Below, one piece after another: positions 20,550 to 32,123 of a stretch of DNA of 64,000 nucleotides. How positions within the stretch are numbered: the first letter of the stretch is position 1; each line of letters opens with the position of its first letter. The notes under the pieces were generated by a model. The model had not been told where the DNA came from. It saw nothing but the letters and a program-made list of their open reading frames with translations, and searched no databases. Position numbers and translations under genes: made by a program. This DNA comes from Corbicula japonica (lineage: Eukaryota; Mollusca; Bivalvia; Venerida; Cyrenidae), in the NCBI GenBank assembly GCA_038501625.1, contig JAZAYU010000127.1:186001-250000 (forward strand), read 5' to 3'.

Positions 20550-20671
20550 CCATTGGGTGGTCCGAACAACATGTTCCAGGAAATTATACAGCTGCCTCAA
20601 GTGCTTTATTTATCATTACATAGTTGTTACAGTATATTTTGTTAATGAATTTTATAGGAATGTGCAATAAA

Positions 20672-23600
20672 ACATGTACAAGAACTGTGTTTATTAATTA
20701 TATATCTGTGCATTATTTAAAACATTGTGGAAAACTACTTTTAATCTGAAAAATTGAGCAATTAATCGTGGAGTTGCCATACACCTGCTCTGTATACCCT
20801 TATAAGAAGTTAACTGTATAAACTGCTAATGTAAACTACTTAACTGCTACTGGACCCCCTCTGCATCCGCAACTGGAACAGTATCAACATAATTATTTTT
20901 CCAAAAACTTGTCGCGAAGAAGTTGTCGAATTGATTTATTGAACTATCATACATCTGCCTTTTCGTATTTGACGGGGAAAAAGAGCAGAACACTTTACAT
21001 AGAAGGGTGTGTATTATATCTCAGCTAAGAAGAGGATGAAAATGTACAAACAACATGTACAAACAAGGACAAATTTCCGATATATTTCTTTTGTTTTAGT
21101 GAAATATTTATTTCTTCATAATCAATCTTATTTTCAAGGTTATAACCGAAAACTGAAAAATTGTCTCAGATAACAGCAATCTGGTTTGTTAAAATTTAGC
21201 ACAGTCTCACAAAATAGCTAACATAAAGCTTATGATCTGAGCCCAGTACCCGTTCTCAGTTTACCACAATAGGGAATGGAATTTTCTTCAATTGAACTAT
21301 TCTCCTTTGGCATTGACTTATTTGCATAAAGTAATGAAAATTTAAATAAGTAACAAAAGGTTTCAGACATTCCAGATTTAGAATGCTAGACTATTCTGCT
21401 AAATCACAGTTAACTGCTGCTCTGCATGGTGACAATTGGGTGTGTACTTTAATTTTGTCTGAACAAGACTGACTGTATATCAAGGTCGTCTGCCATCTCG
21501 TAGTTGATGGAGAAATGAGCAGAACACATTAAAATTGATAGGATGTGTGTGACATTAAAGGTTACAAGGGGACGACCATGTACTGTTAACTGTAAGCAAA
21601 CGAGGACAAATTTCCAAGACATCGTTGTTGTTTTCAAGTGAAATGTTTATTTCCGCAAAACCAATAATGTGTTCAATGTTATCAAACAGAAAATCGAGTT
21701 ATGTCTCAGATTATAGCAATCTGATTTGGTAGAAATTGAGCACAGTCTCAGAAAATGGCTAATAGTAGGATTTGTAATTGGTTCCCGTTCTCGGTTTACC
21801 ACCATATGATGTAGGATTGGCTTTTCTGGAATTTTAACACACATTTCACATTGACTTGTTTGCATGAAATAATGAATTATGCTAAATACTGAATTTTCTT
21901 CAAAAGGAAATAATACGAAATAAAATTGATGTGGTTAGTTAGTGCCTTAAAAGTACAATAGTATTTATTGTCAGACAGACATTACAGAAATAGAATGCTA
22001 GACCACAATCAATTGATGCCCCGTAGTGTGATAATGGGCTTTTTTACTTTATTTGTCTGAACAAGACTTATTGTAAGTCAAGGTCGTCTGCCTTCTCGTA
22101 GTTGATGGTGAAATGAGCGGAACACTTTAAATTGAAAAGGTGTGTGTGACATCTAAGGTTAGAAAGGGATGAACATGTACTGTTGAGCAAACGGGGATAT
22201 TTGTTTCCTAGATATCGTTGTTCTTTTGCTGAAATATTTATTTCATAACCACTCCTCCATTGGATCTACCAGCGAGTTTTGTTTCAGCAATTTTAATTCT
22301 ACAGTGTTTATTTACCATTTTTTGCGAAATATTTAATCGAAATGCGATAAGTTAGTCATATCACATCTGTTAAAAATGCAAATTATTTATTGTCTAAGTA
22401 AATGTTTTTGACATTAAAGATTTTCTTAAAAATGTGGTAGCAAAAATGCCAAATAAATTTCACAGTCAGTAATATTCAGAACCAATCAATAAATGTCAGT
22501 TACTTACCATGAAGTCGCAAACCATCTGCATTTTATTCTTTACTGCAGATTATACTGATATTTCGGAATATTTTATTACTCATTGCAAACAAGAAACGTT
22601 ATTGGTTACACTGCGTTGTATTTGTGTTACACACGTAATTCACAATGATATTTTTATCGTTTTATAGAAAAGTCGAAGAAAAGTTGTAAAATACATATAA
22701 ACGTTTAACGTTGTAAATATTTTGATAGCTAAATTCATTACTTTTTTAGATTAAAACAAACTACACTTACACTTTAAGCTGTAAGCAATGTATTTTTAAA
22801 ACAAATGTTTTTCAATGCTTTGTGTATGATTTTATTTGTCGCTGGAAATATTTCTTCGTCCAAATTTGCGAGTTCTGTTTGTTGCTAAGCCTATTGACGA
22901 ACAAATTGCACTTATCTACCATTTATATACACATATTCTAACTTAATTGATTACACATGAAATCAATATTAACATTTTCCTAGAACAATCATAATATACA
23001 TTATCGTCTGCTCAACTCACTGCATGACGACGTCTTCACATGGAGCGTATGTACTTAGACTAAGTTATCATATAGTTCTATCGCCATTACTTTCTAGACT
23101 TGGTGTTCACCACAAATTTTCCATCCAATCACTGAGCCAGAATTTCAAATATTCTACGCCTCTTATCATTTTTAAAAACCACACGCTTCAACAATTCATA
23201 ATAAATTATTATGACGTCATGTCTGATAGTTGTAAGGTAAAATTGTGGTGATCACTAAGTTATTGAGTGAAACCACTTCTCTACACTCCGTTCCCTTAAT
23301 TGTTAAAACTTCACTTAATGTCAGTATAAGTATAACTTATACGTATCAGACATTTCAATAATTTGCTAACAAAATGCACAATAATATGTCGTCTGCTCAA
23401 CTGTTTTAACATCATCTTCCAATGTCGCTTATTTACCCGGAAAAATCGGTCGAGTAGTTCTACAGCCATTACTTTATAAACTTGTACGTTGCAGACATTT
23501 CACGCTGTGCTTCTGCGTTTGACATTTTTCTATTGCCGACAGTCTTATTTCCAATAAGGATATCCTAGACTTTCCTTATAATAATGGAAAGGTCAGCTTC

Positions 23601-24262
23601 TAACTGAAAAATAGTTTTCGTTCAAAATTGAAAGCACTGTTTAAACATTCGAAGAGTGCATCTGTGACGTCAATACTCTTCCGGAACTACATGCATATCT
23701 CTAATGACTGTTGTATTTTGTAAAATTCACCGTGTTGTATCTATATTATACAATGCTGAAATAAGCCTGAAGATGTTCTGCTTTGTTCCATTTCTCAGTT
23801 GATTTATTTTAGAACTTATCCTATACCTTGCCTCCCTAACTTTTTTCACAGAAACGCTGATAATCAGCAATATCATTTCGATTTATTTTATTTGCAGAGA
23901 TATATTTTATGATAATTATGTTTAATTGTATTTTTTATTTTCGTTTGCATTTTATGAATATGTTCTTCATTTTCTTGTACTGGCTATTGTAGTATTTCAA
24001 ACAAAATCTCGTATTTACGGAATTTTCTTTATTTTCATGACGAGCCTCGTTTTGAGTTAATTGTTAATTATCAAATATTTGTTAGAAATTGTGTTCTAAA
24101 TTATGATTATGTAAAAATGTCTTAAACAATGTAACCAGGGTTATTATTTTAAAGCGTACAAACAATTGCACAAACATCGATAACTTTATGGCACGTGTGA
24201 ATAATATGCTATAGAACTGTCTGGCTGTCACTGATCTTTTCTATAAACCAATCATAATACTT
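20672..24262. other. B-to-C intergenic spacer (B3-C4)
   Basis: Near-identical to 36.49-40.08 kb. It contains three diverged direct repeats of about 500-600 bp (starting around 20,960, 21,470 and 22,070), each with a GAGCAGAACAC or GAGCGGAACAC motif, GAGGACAAATTTCC-like sequence and GAAATATTTATTTC. The short ORFs here are not conserved in a coding manner. No gene recognised. Confidence 0.7.
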
Positions 24263-24407
24263 AAAATCTGTGCACAGACCAATTAAAATAAAGATACGTG
24301 ACACCTGACTCCAATCACGTGAAACATAGCAAGGACAAGATTTACTCTGTCAAAATGTCGATTACTGGTCAACGTAAGCTCAGATGCCCAGACAAAATAT
24401 AAAATAA
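24263..24407 (+). promoter_or_regulatory. Conserved promoter block of gene C4
   Basis: TATAAAATA at 24398-24406. The core with GTCAAAATGTCGATTACTGG and AACGTAAGCTCAGATGCCC lies directly upstream. It has two E-box-like sites, ACGTGACACC and AATCACGTGAAAC, combining the B-type and A-type placements. Confidence 0.7.
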
Positions 24408-24475
24408 GGTAAAAATCTAAGTAAGTCACAAATTTGACAACACATTCATAAAGAAGTAATAAAACTTACATAAAG

Positions 24476-26338
24476 ATGGAAAGACTTCCGTTGATGAACG
24501 CTGAGGCAGAAGATATGTACGCAGATACGGCATTTAGTTATGATTATGAAGGTTAGTTGAACTTTTTTCTTCAAAACAAATATTCATCGAATATATATAT
24601 TTCTTCAAAAAAAAGACACAATACAAATTATTTTACGATATATGTTAATTGCTTAATATTTTCGTGTTTTTTTTTTATATAAAAAAACCCCCATACGTTT
24701 ACATATTTGTCAATTAACGAATAATCGTCACGCCGAAATGAGAGACTTACCGTGTTATTATATCTTGCAGATTCTTCATCCGGATATGACTCTACAGAAA
24801 TCTCTGACGCCGAATCCGTCACGTCCTGGGGATCACGCGACAGTCTACTCAACACGGAACAGGAGAGTAGCAATAATCTTCTTCCAGCAGACGATAAAGC
24901 GGAAATGATGAGCTTTCGTAGCACACATGCGCTGTCTGAACACTTGAAGCTGATCCTGGCAATGCCTGAGATGTGTGACGTCACATTCCTTGTAGGGCCA
25001 CGTGAAGTTCCCGTACATGGTGTGAGGGCAATAATGGGCACCAGAAGTCGGTAGGTATACTCTATGATTATGCAGTTTACGCACTAAACGTTCATTCTCA
25101 CTTTATTCCTGATAGGCTCTTCGCAGCAGAAGTTCTAAAAGTAGTAACATCTAAAATTGAACTCCACTCGTACAAAATATATTTAATCCATTCATTTCTG
25201 TGATTTTGTTATGACAGCAAAACTCTAATAGAAACACATTATTTATTAATTTCTTTCACGATACGATTCCTGTATTCATATTGTGAAATACGTTATCATT
25301 CAGGGTCTTGTACCAGCTGATATTGAAGCATATGACGATGCGAGCAGCAGACGACGAAAGAAACGCCGGAAAGAACAAGAACACAAAGAAAACCACGTCG
25401 GTCGGCATCGGTCGGACATTATCGCAGAGACTAGTGATTCCGGTAAAGAAGTACGACGCCGAGGTGTTCCGAATGTTGATACAGTTTGTTCATTGTGGAA
25501 GCGTCACGATCACTGAAGCTACAGTAGCGGGTGAGTAGATGAATACACATGACAGCTTTTAAATAATATTGGCTTGGATAAGGTTGCGAAAAATGAATCC
25601 GCACCAAATAAATTGTGTATTTTTCCCACTTCCTTCACAAAGTGGGATGCATATAGAGTTGCACCAGTCTCAACGAACCCAAATTCTTGTGGAATCAACC
25701 CCTCATTAACTATCGGGCGGATTTCTTTCAACTTGCACAGATGATAGGCAGGATGTGTAGATGATCATAAAGAAAAGATTTTTTTCTACAACCATTTTTA
25801 CCCGAGTTGTTGTAGCATCAGCGTCCCACGCACACATTCTATTTATTTTCTTGCAGTATGACGACCTGAACAATTCACTGTATATTTTCATATTCATGTT
25901 TTTATATTTTAGGTTTGTATTGTGCCGCGTGCCATTTTGAGTTGCCTGATCTGTCCAAGGCGTGTATTGACTTTGTGGAAAGATGTCTGAAAGCAGGTCG
26001 TGACAAGGAGATTCTCTTATCTGCTCGCTGTTACAGTCACCACAAGGCAGCTTCCCTCCTCTTTGATAAGGTATGTTACGCGTTTCTTTTCACGGAGGCT
26101 GACACGCACACACACAAAACCACTGGCATTGACAAACATCAGCGATGGGTCATAGGACAATGTTAAGCTTGTTAACTCTGTAATTATTTTCTTTAAATAT
26201 TTTGCTTACGTAATTTAATACTTAATTATGATTGATAACAAATTCTTTCGTCATATGCTAACAATATTATTTCTTTTTCAGATTTATTCGATCCTGGACA
26301 AACGCTACATCGCCAAACTAGAAGAAACCTCTGTCTGA
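24476..26338 (+). CDS. BTB/POZ-domain protein, subfamily C, copy C4 (intact, 5 exons)
   Basis: Exons 24476-24551, 24771-25050, 25304-25530, 25913-26070 and 26282-26338 give 265 aa with correct phases. C-type features: SSSGYDSTEISDAES at the N-terminus, a Gly in TSWGSRDS, PREVPVHG in the BTB core, KNKNTKKTTSVGIGRT in the basic insertion, and the C-terminus KLEETSV. The start is supported by the matching ATG in C7 and C10 and the TATA box about 70 bp upstream. Intron 3 (382 bp) holds a degenerate antisense ORF that is intact in C7. AATAAA at 26491-26496. Function beyond BTB-mediated protein interaction is unknown. Confidence 0.85.
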
Positions 26339-26839
26339 TCAAGTTACACGACATGTCTTCATTTCATTATCTAAATACAAGAATAAAGACTTATTCACAT
26401 GTTCACATGTTTAAGAAAGTGCTACTTAATTTGTTACTTTGTTGTTACATTATTGTAAAGATGGTTTCATGTAAATGATTTGTAATATGCAATAAAAATA
26501 TGCAAGAAATTTCCTCATAGTTTTACATTTATTTCTACACTTAGTCTTATGCAAGTGAATGACAATAAAATTTTCATTTTAAGTTTTATCATATTATACA
26601 AGTTGATCAACATGACGCCTTCGACGAACCATGAGTGTTCATTTGATATTTGTACTAAAAGAGTGCATTCAAAAATGCAGAATTCTAATGCGAACAGTAT
26701 TTCTGTTTGTTTTAATGTGTGTATAACATTAAAAACAATTTCCTCTCTTGATGCGTAACTTAAAAAAACAACAACAAAATTATCCACTTGCGATTTATTT
26801 TCAAAATTTATTTTAATTGTTTGTTGTTGTTTTAATATA

Positions 26840-26970
26840 AATTGCGGTCTGTAATGGACTATATAGATTCGAACCCGGTCGCCTGTGCTATAAGCCGATC
26901 TCCAAATCCTAGGCGGTGTGAACAAAAACCTTCCGATGAACAGGTTATATCTAATCGAGCTAGACATTGT
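26840..26970 (-). repeat. tRNA-derived SINE-like sequence
   Basis: On the minus strand, an A box (TAGCTCGATTAG at 26,951-26,962) and a good B box (GGTTCGAATC at 26,866-26,875) are separated by more than in a true tRNA. It recurs at 42.52-42.66 kb and 58.70-58.84 kb with small changes. Confidence 0.5.
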
Positions 26971-27584
26971 TTGAATAATAAAATTTATTTTTTTCAAAAA
27001 CACTTGAAACATTGACTTTACTGAATACTAAAAATTGCACAAATACCAACACACACGATTACGATTGAATCGACAAAGATTAAAATGTCCTACCGGAAAA
27101 CACAGATGGGCACGATTTGCATGCTTTTTGCGTGGGTAAGTGACAACTTGGGAAATGTGCTTGGATATTGAATTATTAAAGCTTTTAAAATAAAACTAGC
27201 AGGCCCCTTTTGGAACATATGAGTGTATATTTTATTCATCATTTCCAATTCATTTGAGTGGATTTTTTATTTCGACACCAGAAATGCGCTTCCTACCAGG
27301 TACTTGATTTTATTTTCAATTTGCCAATTATTCACTTTTTCAATAATTTTTCAATGTTCTTACCATTATAATTTTTTAAGTAACATTATAAAAGCTAAAA
27401 TACAAAATGCATGAAAAAAAATCCATTTTGACAATAAGTGAGAACACTTTACTGATTTACACACCATCTTCCTAACAATGATTATTTTAGCTGTAGATAT
27501 TTTAGACCCTACTTCTAAAAGTAAAAGCGTTATTTATTAAAGTGCCAACCTCTCGGGCTTATCACTTGTCACTTCAGTGCCCAA

Positions 27585-27685
27585 GGTTATAAAACTGAGC
27601 ATGGAAACCAGTCTCAAATCAGTCGCCATTTCAGCCAATCAGATCATTGAGGTTTGAGACTGGTTTCCAATTTCAGTTTTATAAC
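27585..27685. repeat. Foldback (palindromic) element
   Basis: Arms begin GTTATAAAACTGA and end TCAGTTTTATAAC around a short centre, with GGAAACCAGTCTCAAA and its complement inside. The fuller copy is at 59,451-59,581. It is missing from the first and third C-to-A spacers, where TCACTT is followed directly by TTATCACC or its equivalent. Confidence 0.75.
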
Positions 27686-27800
27686 ATTCCGCCCTTATCA
27701 CCATTTAAGATCTTTACTTCCCGAATCCTAATGTGATATCAGGAAATTGTCAACCATTCTTTAACTAGTGGCGTCTCTTTAACCGGTCATGTCAGAACAA

Positions 27801-27860
27801 GGCTGTAGTCGGACTCGAAACTTCGCCCCGTAGGCGGATGCTCTGACAACTAAGACTCGG
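27801..27860 (-). repeat. tRNA-derived fragment (SINE-like or tRNA pseudogene)
   Basis: Best-preserved copy of the fragment at 279-338: A-box-like TTAGTTGTCAGAGC, then CATCCGCCTACGGGGCG, then B-box-like TTTCGAGTCC. Acceptor arms are not complementary. Confidence 0.4.
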
Positions 27861-27904
27861 AGACAGTATTTCATATACATTAATTCGCTTTATATACTTT
27901 ACAG

Positions 27905-28094
27905 ACAACTTCTAAGTTTGAGGTTTCAAAGACAGCTGAAAAACTGAATGGTTCAAAAGAAGAAATTATTATTTATCTTGTAGACGAGTTCTACCGAGCT
28001 GTGCGAACGACTAACAAAAAATACAGCGTGCCAGTGCCAAAGCTCTACCTTGCAAAAACGCCAAATTCGCGAAGGATATTTCCTGGAAATTCCG
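27905..28094 (+). other. Exon-like fragment of unknown gene (open)
   Basis: 190 nt between an acceptor (TTTACAG) and a donor (GTAAGA), open throughout, encoding TTSKFEVSKTAEKLNG through VPVPKLYLAKTPNSRRIF. The matching piece in the fourth spacer (from 59,846) has a stop after RTT; those in the first and third spacers lose the second half. No matching upstream or downstream exon found, so it is probably a captured or relic exon. Confidence 0.35.
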
Positions 28095-29972
28095 GTAAGA
28101 GTTTTGTTGATTTTGTAAGAAAATCAAAGTTTTATTACATTTAATAGTATTTTTAAAGAAAGCAACATGTCGCATGACGATCCCCTATCAATAGGCTAGA
28201 GCTCACTTGTCAATTTCCTTTGTTAACCATTTGGTAACACCCCCCTCCCCCATCACCCCACAAAAAAAATTCGCTGATTAGTCGGCAGTTGGTCACAAAA
28301 ACTTAAACATATATCATTACATGTAATGTAATCCCTTTATTTAATCGATCTCCCCTGTTATCGATACAAAACAGGTATAACGTTTTTAAGATTTGGCCGT
28401 TACATAAATTTCAATTTGCGTCAAAATGCATTGGTAATGAGGAGTTAAGAAAGCGTCACGTGACACTGTTATAACAAAAGATGATATCATGGCAGATTTA
28501 GATTTTTCAGGGATTGATGCATCACGTGTAAAGATTTTTGCTGATAAACAATATTTGAATGTACTTGTCTGTCACGTGACTGCCTTGTTATCGATAACGT
28601 ACTATAGTTTGGAATTGTCTATAATTAACTGGATTTTCTAGGCAACACGCTTTGTAGAAATGTTATAATTTACATGCCGAGTCTCGTTTCGATTTTATTA
28701 ACAGAAAGGTAAAAATACAAATCGCATTTTAACATGTGAAATGACGACGATCACTTTTCAGTTCATTTTGGGGAAGGCAAACAGAACGGATCTTTAATAA
28801 CACCCAAGTATGATAACATACACTAAGGGCAATATAACACAATTAATGTTAAATGACACAAAGAAAAAGGTTTTCATATACAACGAAATGTATACGGGGA
28901 TAATAATAACTATTATCAACAAGTTACGTGGGAGAAGGTTAAAAACTTAAAATATTTACGCTTTGTCAACGTGAAGTTTTTTTTTCGAATACATAAGTTA
29001 ACTGTTAAGAAGGAGGATCTCAAATGTAATTCGTATCAAGGAAAAAAAAAACGCATTTTAACATGTGAAAATGATAACGATCTCTCGTGCAAATGTCTTT
29101 ATTCCCTAAACGTATATACAACCTATGTGTGTTTATTGTATCAAACATGTGTGTTTCTATGCATTTTTTGTCTATTAGAAAATATCCGTATATACGACAA
29201 TGGTGCCTGCTTCACTCATCTAATGAAATTCACGTCTGAAGAAGTCTTGATGAAGATCAGTAAATTTGTTATAATTGTAATGGCAAATTTCAAATGACCT
29301 GTTTCAAGTTCGCAATAGAACTATGACCTATCTATTTCATGTATTCATTTATTTTACTTCCTTCGTAGAATGTATCACAGGCGTAATGAACACGTTTCAT
29401 TTTTCTTTTAAGTCTTCAAATCTCACAGTAATTTAAACTTTTAAAAAGAAATTCGAGCTTTCCTCCGTATTTATACTATTCACTATATTCAAAATATGTT
29501 TGTTAACACCTCGATATTTATGTTAAATGAACCTATAATCTGCTCTCCATCATATTATATATTGACTGTTCCCATGTTACATGTACTACACGTCTGGGAA
29601 AATAAAGATGATGTTCTGTTCCGTTCTCTTATATTACCAATAACCTTTTTGTTTATAAAATTCTTCAGTATGGAAGAAAAACTGATTTTTCACTTTTTTC
29701 TATATTTCGAATAACATTATTTTGTTATTTACATAACGTTTGGTATGAAAAATATATGTATGCGTGTTCAAATTTGCCATTGTTGTGGGCAAAAAAAATA
29801 ACTTTCATGCAGGCATGTCCTCCAATTAAATGTTATATTTTAATTTTAAAGAAATGTTATAATGCGGAGCTTACAAACAATCGCACAGACTTTCTGACTG
29901 AGTTAATCACATGTGTGAATAATAATCTAATGAAGTGTCACTGTTCTATTCTGTAAACGTATCATTTGTCTT

Positions 29973-30116
29973 AAAATCTGTCAATAAACCAGTTAAAATT
30001 AATATCACTGACACATGACTCAAATCACGTGTAAACTAGCAAAGACAAGATTTACTCTGTCAAAATTTTGATTTCTGATCAACATAAGCTCAGATGCCCA
30101 GAAAAGTATAAAATAA
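29973..30116 (+). promoter_or_regulatory. Conserved promoter block of gene A5
   Basis: TATAAAATA at 30107-30115. CCAGTTAA replaces the CCAATT of A1, and the core reads GTCAAAATTTTGATTTCTG, the most altered version in the window. CACGTG is kept. Confidence 0.65.
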
Positions 30117-30184
30117 AGTTACTGTAGATATCCGAAGTAGTCACAAAGCTGATATTACATTAAGATAGATTCACACTGACAACC

Positions 30185-31957
30185 ATGGAAAGAATTCCGC
30201 TGATGCACTCTGAACCAGAAGAGGTATATATAAATACGGCGTTTGGATATGATTATGAAGGTTAGTTACATTTTCATTTAATATTTTTACCGAATAAGGA
30301 TACATTTAATTTTTTACAGAACATGTTGCAGTTTGGGAAAAATACCTAGAAATGAAAGTTAAAACGGATATTTATTTTACCTGTATTTTGTCCCAGAGTA
30401 AAATCACCTATCATTTTGCTAAAATTGTTTACATTTACGAATTGAGTCCACGAAAGTGTTAAATGAATTTAGAAACAGGTTTTTTGCTTTGCTGACATTA
30501 TAACGTGCAATTAATTCTTTCAGATTATTCGTCTGGATATGACTCTACAGACATCTCCGACGCGGAATCCGTCACGTCCTGGGAATCACGTGACAGTCTA
30601 CTCAGCACGGAACAGGAGAGTAGAAGCAATCTTCTTTCAGCAGACGATAAAGCGGAAATGATGAGCTTCCATAGCACGCATGCGCTTTCTGAACACTTGA
30701 AGTTGATCCTGGAAATGCCGGAGATGTGTGACGTCACATTCCTGGTAGGGCCACGTGAAGTTCCTGTACATGGTGTGAGGGCAATAATGGGTACCAGAAG
30801 CCGGTATGTATACTTTTTTAGTGCTTCTAATTTTCATACATTAATCGACCCACATTTCCACTACATTCATAACACTTGTACGCGGTGTAGGCAATTTGGT
30901 ATTCAGGTCTTCACATTAGACAGAATTTTCAGACAGAAGATACAAAAAGATGTTCTTTCGTCGTTTTATGCGTGACCACTCAACTATATTTTAAAAATGT
31001 TGAAGAGATGTTGCCTTTTTTTTAAGTTATAATATACATGTTTATTATGTATAAATATCTGAACATGTATGGGTAAATATTTTATCATTCAGAGTCCTGT
31101 ACCAGCTGATATTAAAGCAAATGGCAATGGGAGCCGCAGACGATGAGAGGAACGCCGGAAAGAACAAGAAAACGAAGAAAACCACGTCGACCAGCATCGG
31201 TCGGTCTTTGTCGCAGAGACTAGTGATTCCGGTAAAGAAGTACGACGCCGAGGTTTTCCGACTGTTGATACAGTTTGTTCATTGTGGAAGCGCCACCATC
31301 ACTGAGTCTACAGTAGCCGGTGAGTAGATGAATACACATATCAACAATAAGAAATGTATAGTATTACCGTTTTCTTTTTGTATTTTGTCTCCGTTATTGT
31401 AAATATACCCCCAAATAGTCAGATATGCATTCGCGTCAGATAAATTGTGTACATTATGTTTTGAAAATATGTTTTTTTTTTATTTTAGGTTTGTTTTGTG
31501 CCGCATGTCAATTTGAGTTGTCTGATCTTTCGAAGGCGTGTATGGACTTTGTGGAAAGATGTCTGAAAGCAGGTCGTGCCAAGGAGATCCTCTTCTCTAC
31601 CCGGTGTTACATTCATCACAAGGCAGCTACCCTCCTCTTCGATAAGGTGAGTTACACTAAATACATTTTTTTTATTTTAGCTATTTTTTTACATTTTTTT
31701 TCTAATTATAACTTAAAGTTCTTCATAAAGTAATACAATTCTTCGGAAGATAAGAACGGTTTGCAATCGTTTTCGACTTGGATTATGTTTTCCAGTGCTG
31801 CATTACTATATATAAATTGGATATTCTAAGTCCCATTTTTGTATTTTTTTAATTATGGGAATACTGCTACATTTTATTAACCTTTATATCTTTATTCCAG
31901 ATTTATTCGATCCTAGACAGACGCTTTATCGCACAACTGGAAGAAACACCTGTCTGA
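30185..31957 (+). CDS. BTB/POZ-domain protein, subfamily A, copy A5 (intact, 5 exons)
   Basis: Exons 30185-30260, 30524-30803, 31093-31319, 31489-31646 and 31901-31957; 265 aa. All sites are GT/AG and the ATG context is CCATGG. It differs from A1 by a handful of residues: MHSEPEEVYINTAFG at the N-terminus, LILEMPEMCDVTF in place of LILAMPEMCDVTF, VPVHG in place of VPFHG, and an Ile in RCYIHHK. Exon 3 is identical in protein to A1. AATAAA at 32118-32123. The gene is followed by the standard A-to-B spacer. Confidence 0.85.
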
Positions 31958-32123
31958 TGAATTCATGACGTCCTACGACGCCACGAGCAATTCTTATGGA
32001 CGGCGCTTGTCATGATATTACAGAAAGTTTTCGCACGTGCTTCTTATGTTATTATGTTATATTGTTACAGTATTGTTAAACTTGTTTCATCTGTCAATGA
32101 TTTATTAGGGGATGTGCAATAAA

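Larger units (their letters stand above)
26497..29972. other. C-to-A intergenic spacer (C4-A5)
   Basis: Holds a SINE-like tRNA-derived piece (26,840-26,970), a foldback element (27,585-27,685), a tRNA-like fragment (27,801-27,860) and an exon-like fragment (27,905-28,094). A further small ORF near 28,490 starts MADLDFSGIDASRV. No complete gene is evident. The long antisense ORF at 26,515-27,012 crosses the SINE-like sequence and breaks in the other cassettes. Confidence 0.7.

Noticed and set aside
26515..27012. 165-codon minus-strand ORF downstream of C4
   Set aside because: Crosses a tRNA-derived SINE-like sequence and is broken in the equivalent places after C7 and C10.
27801..27860. Functional tRNA gene
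   Set aside because: A- and B-box-like motifs are present on the minus strand, but the acceptor stem does not pair and box spacing is too short.
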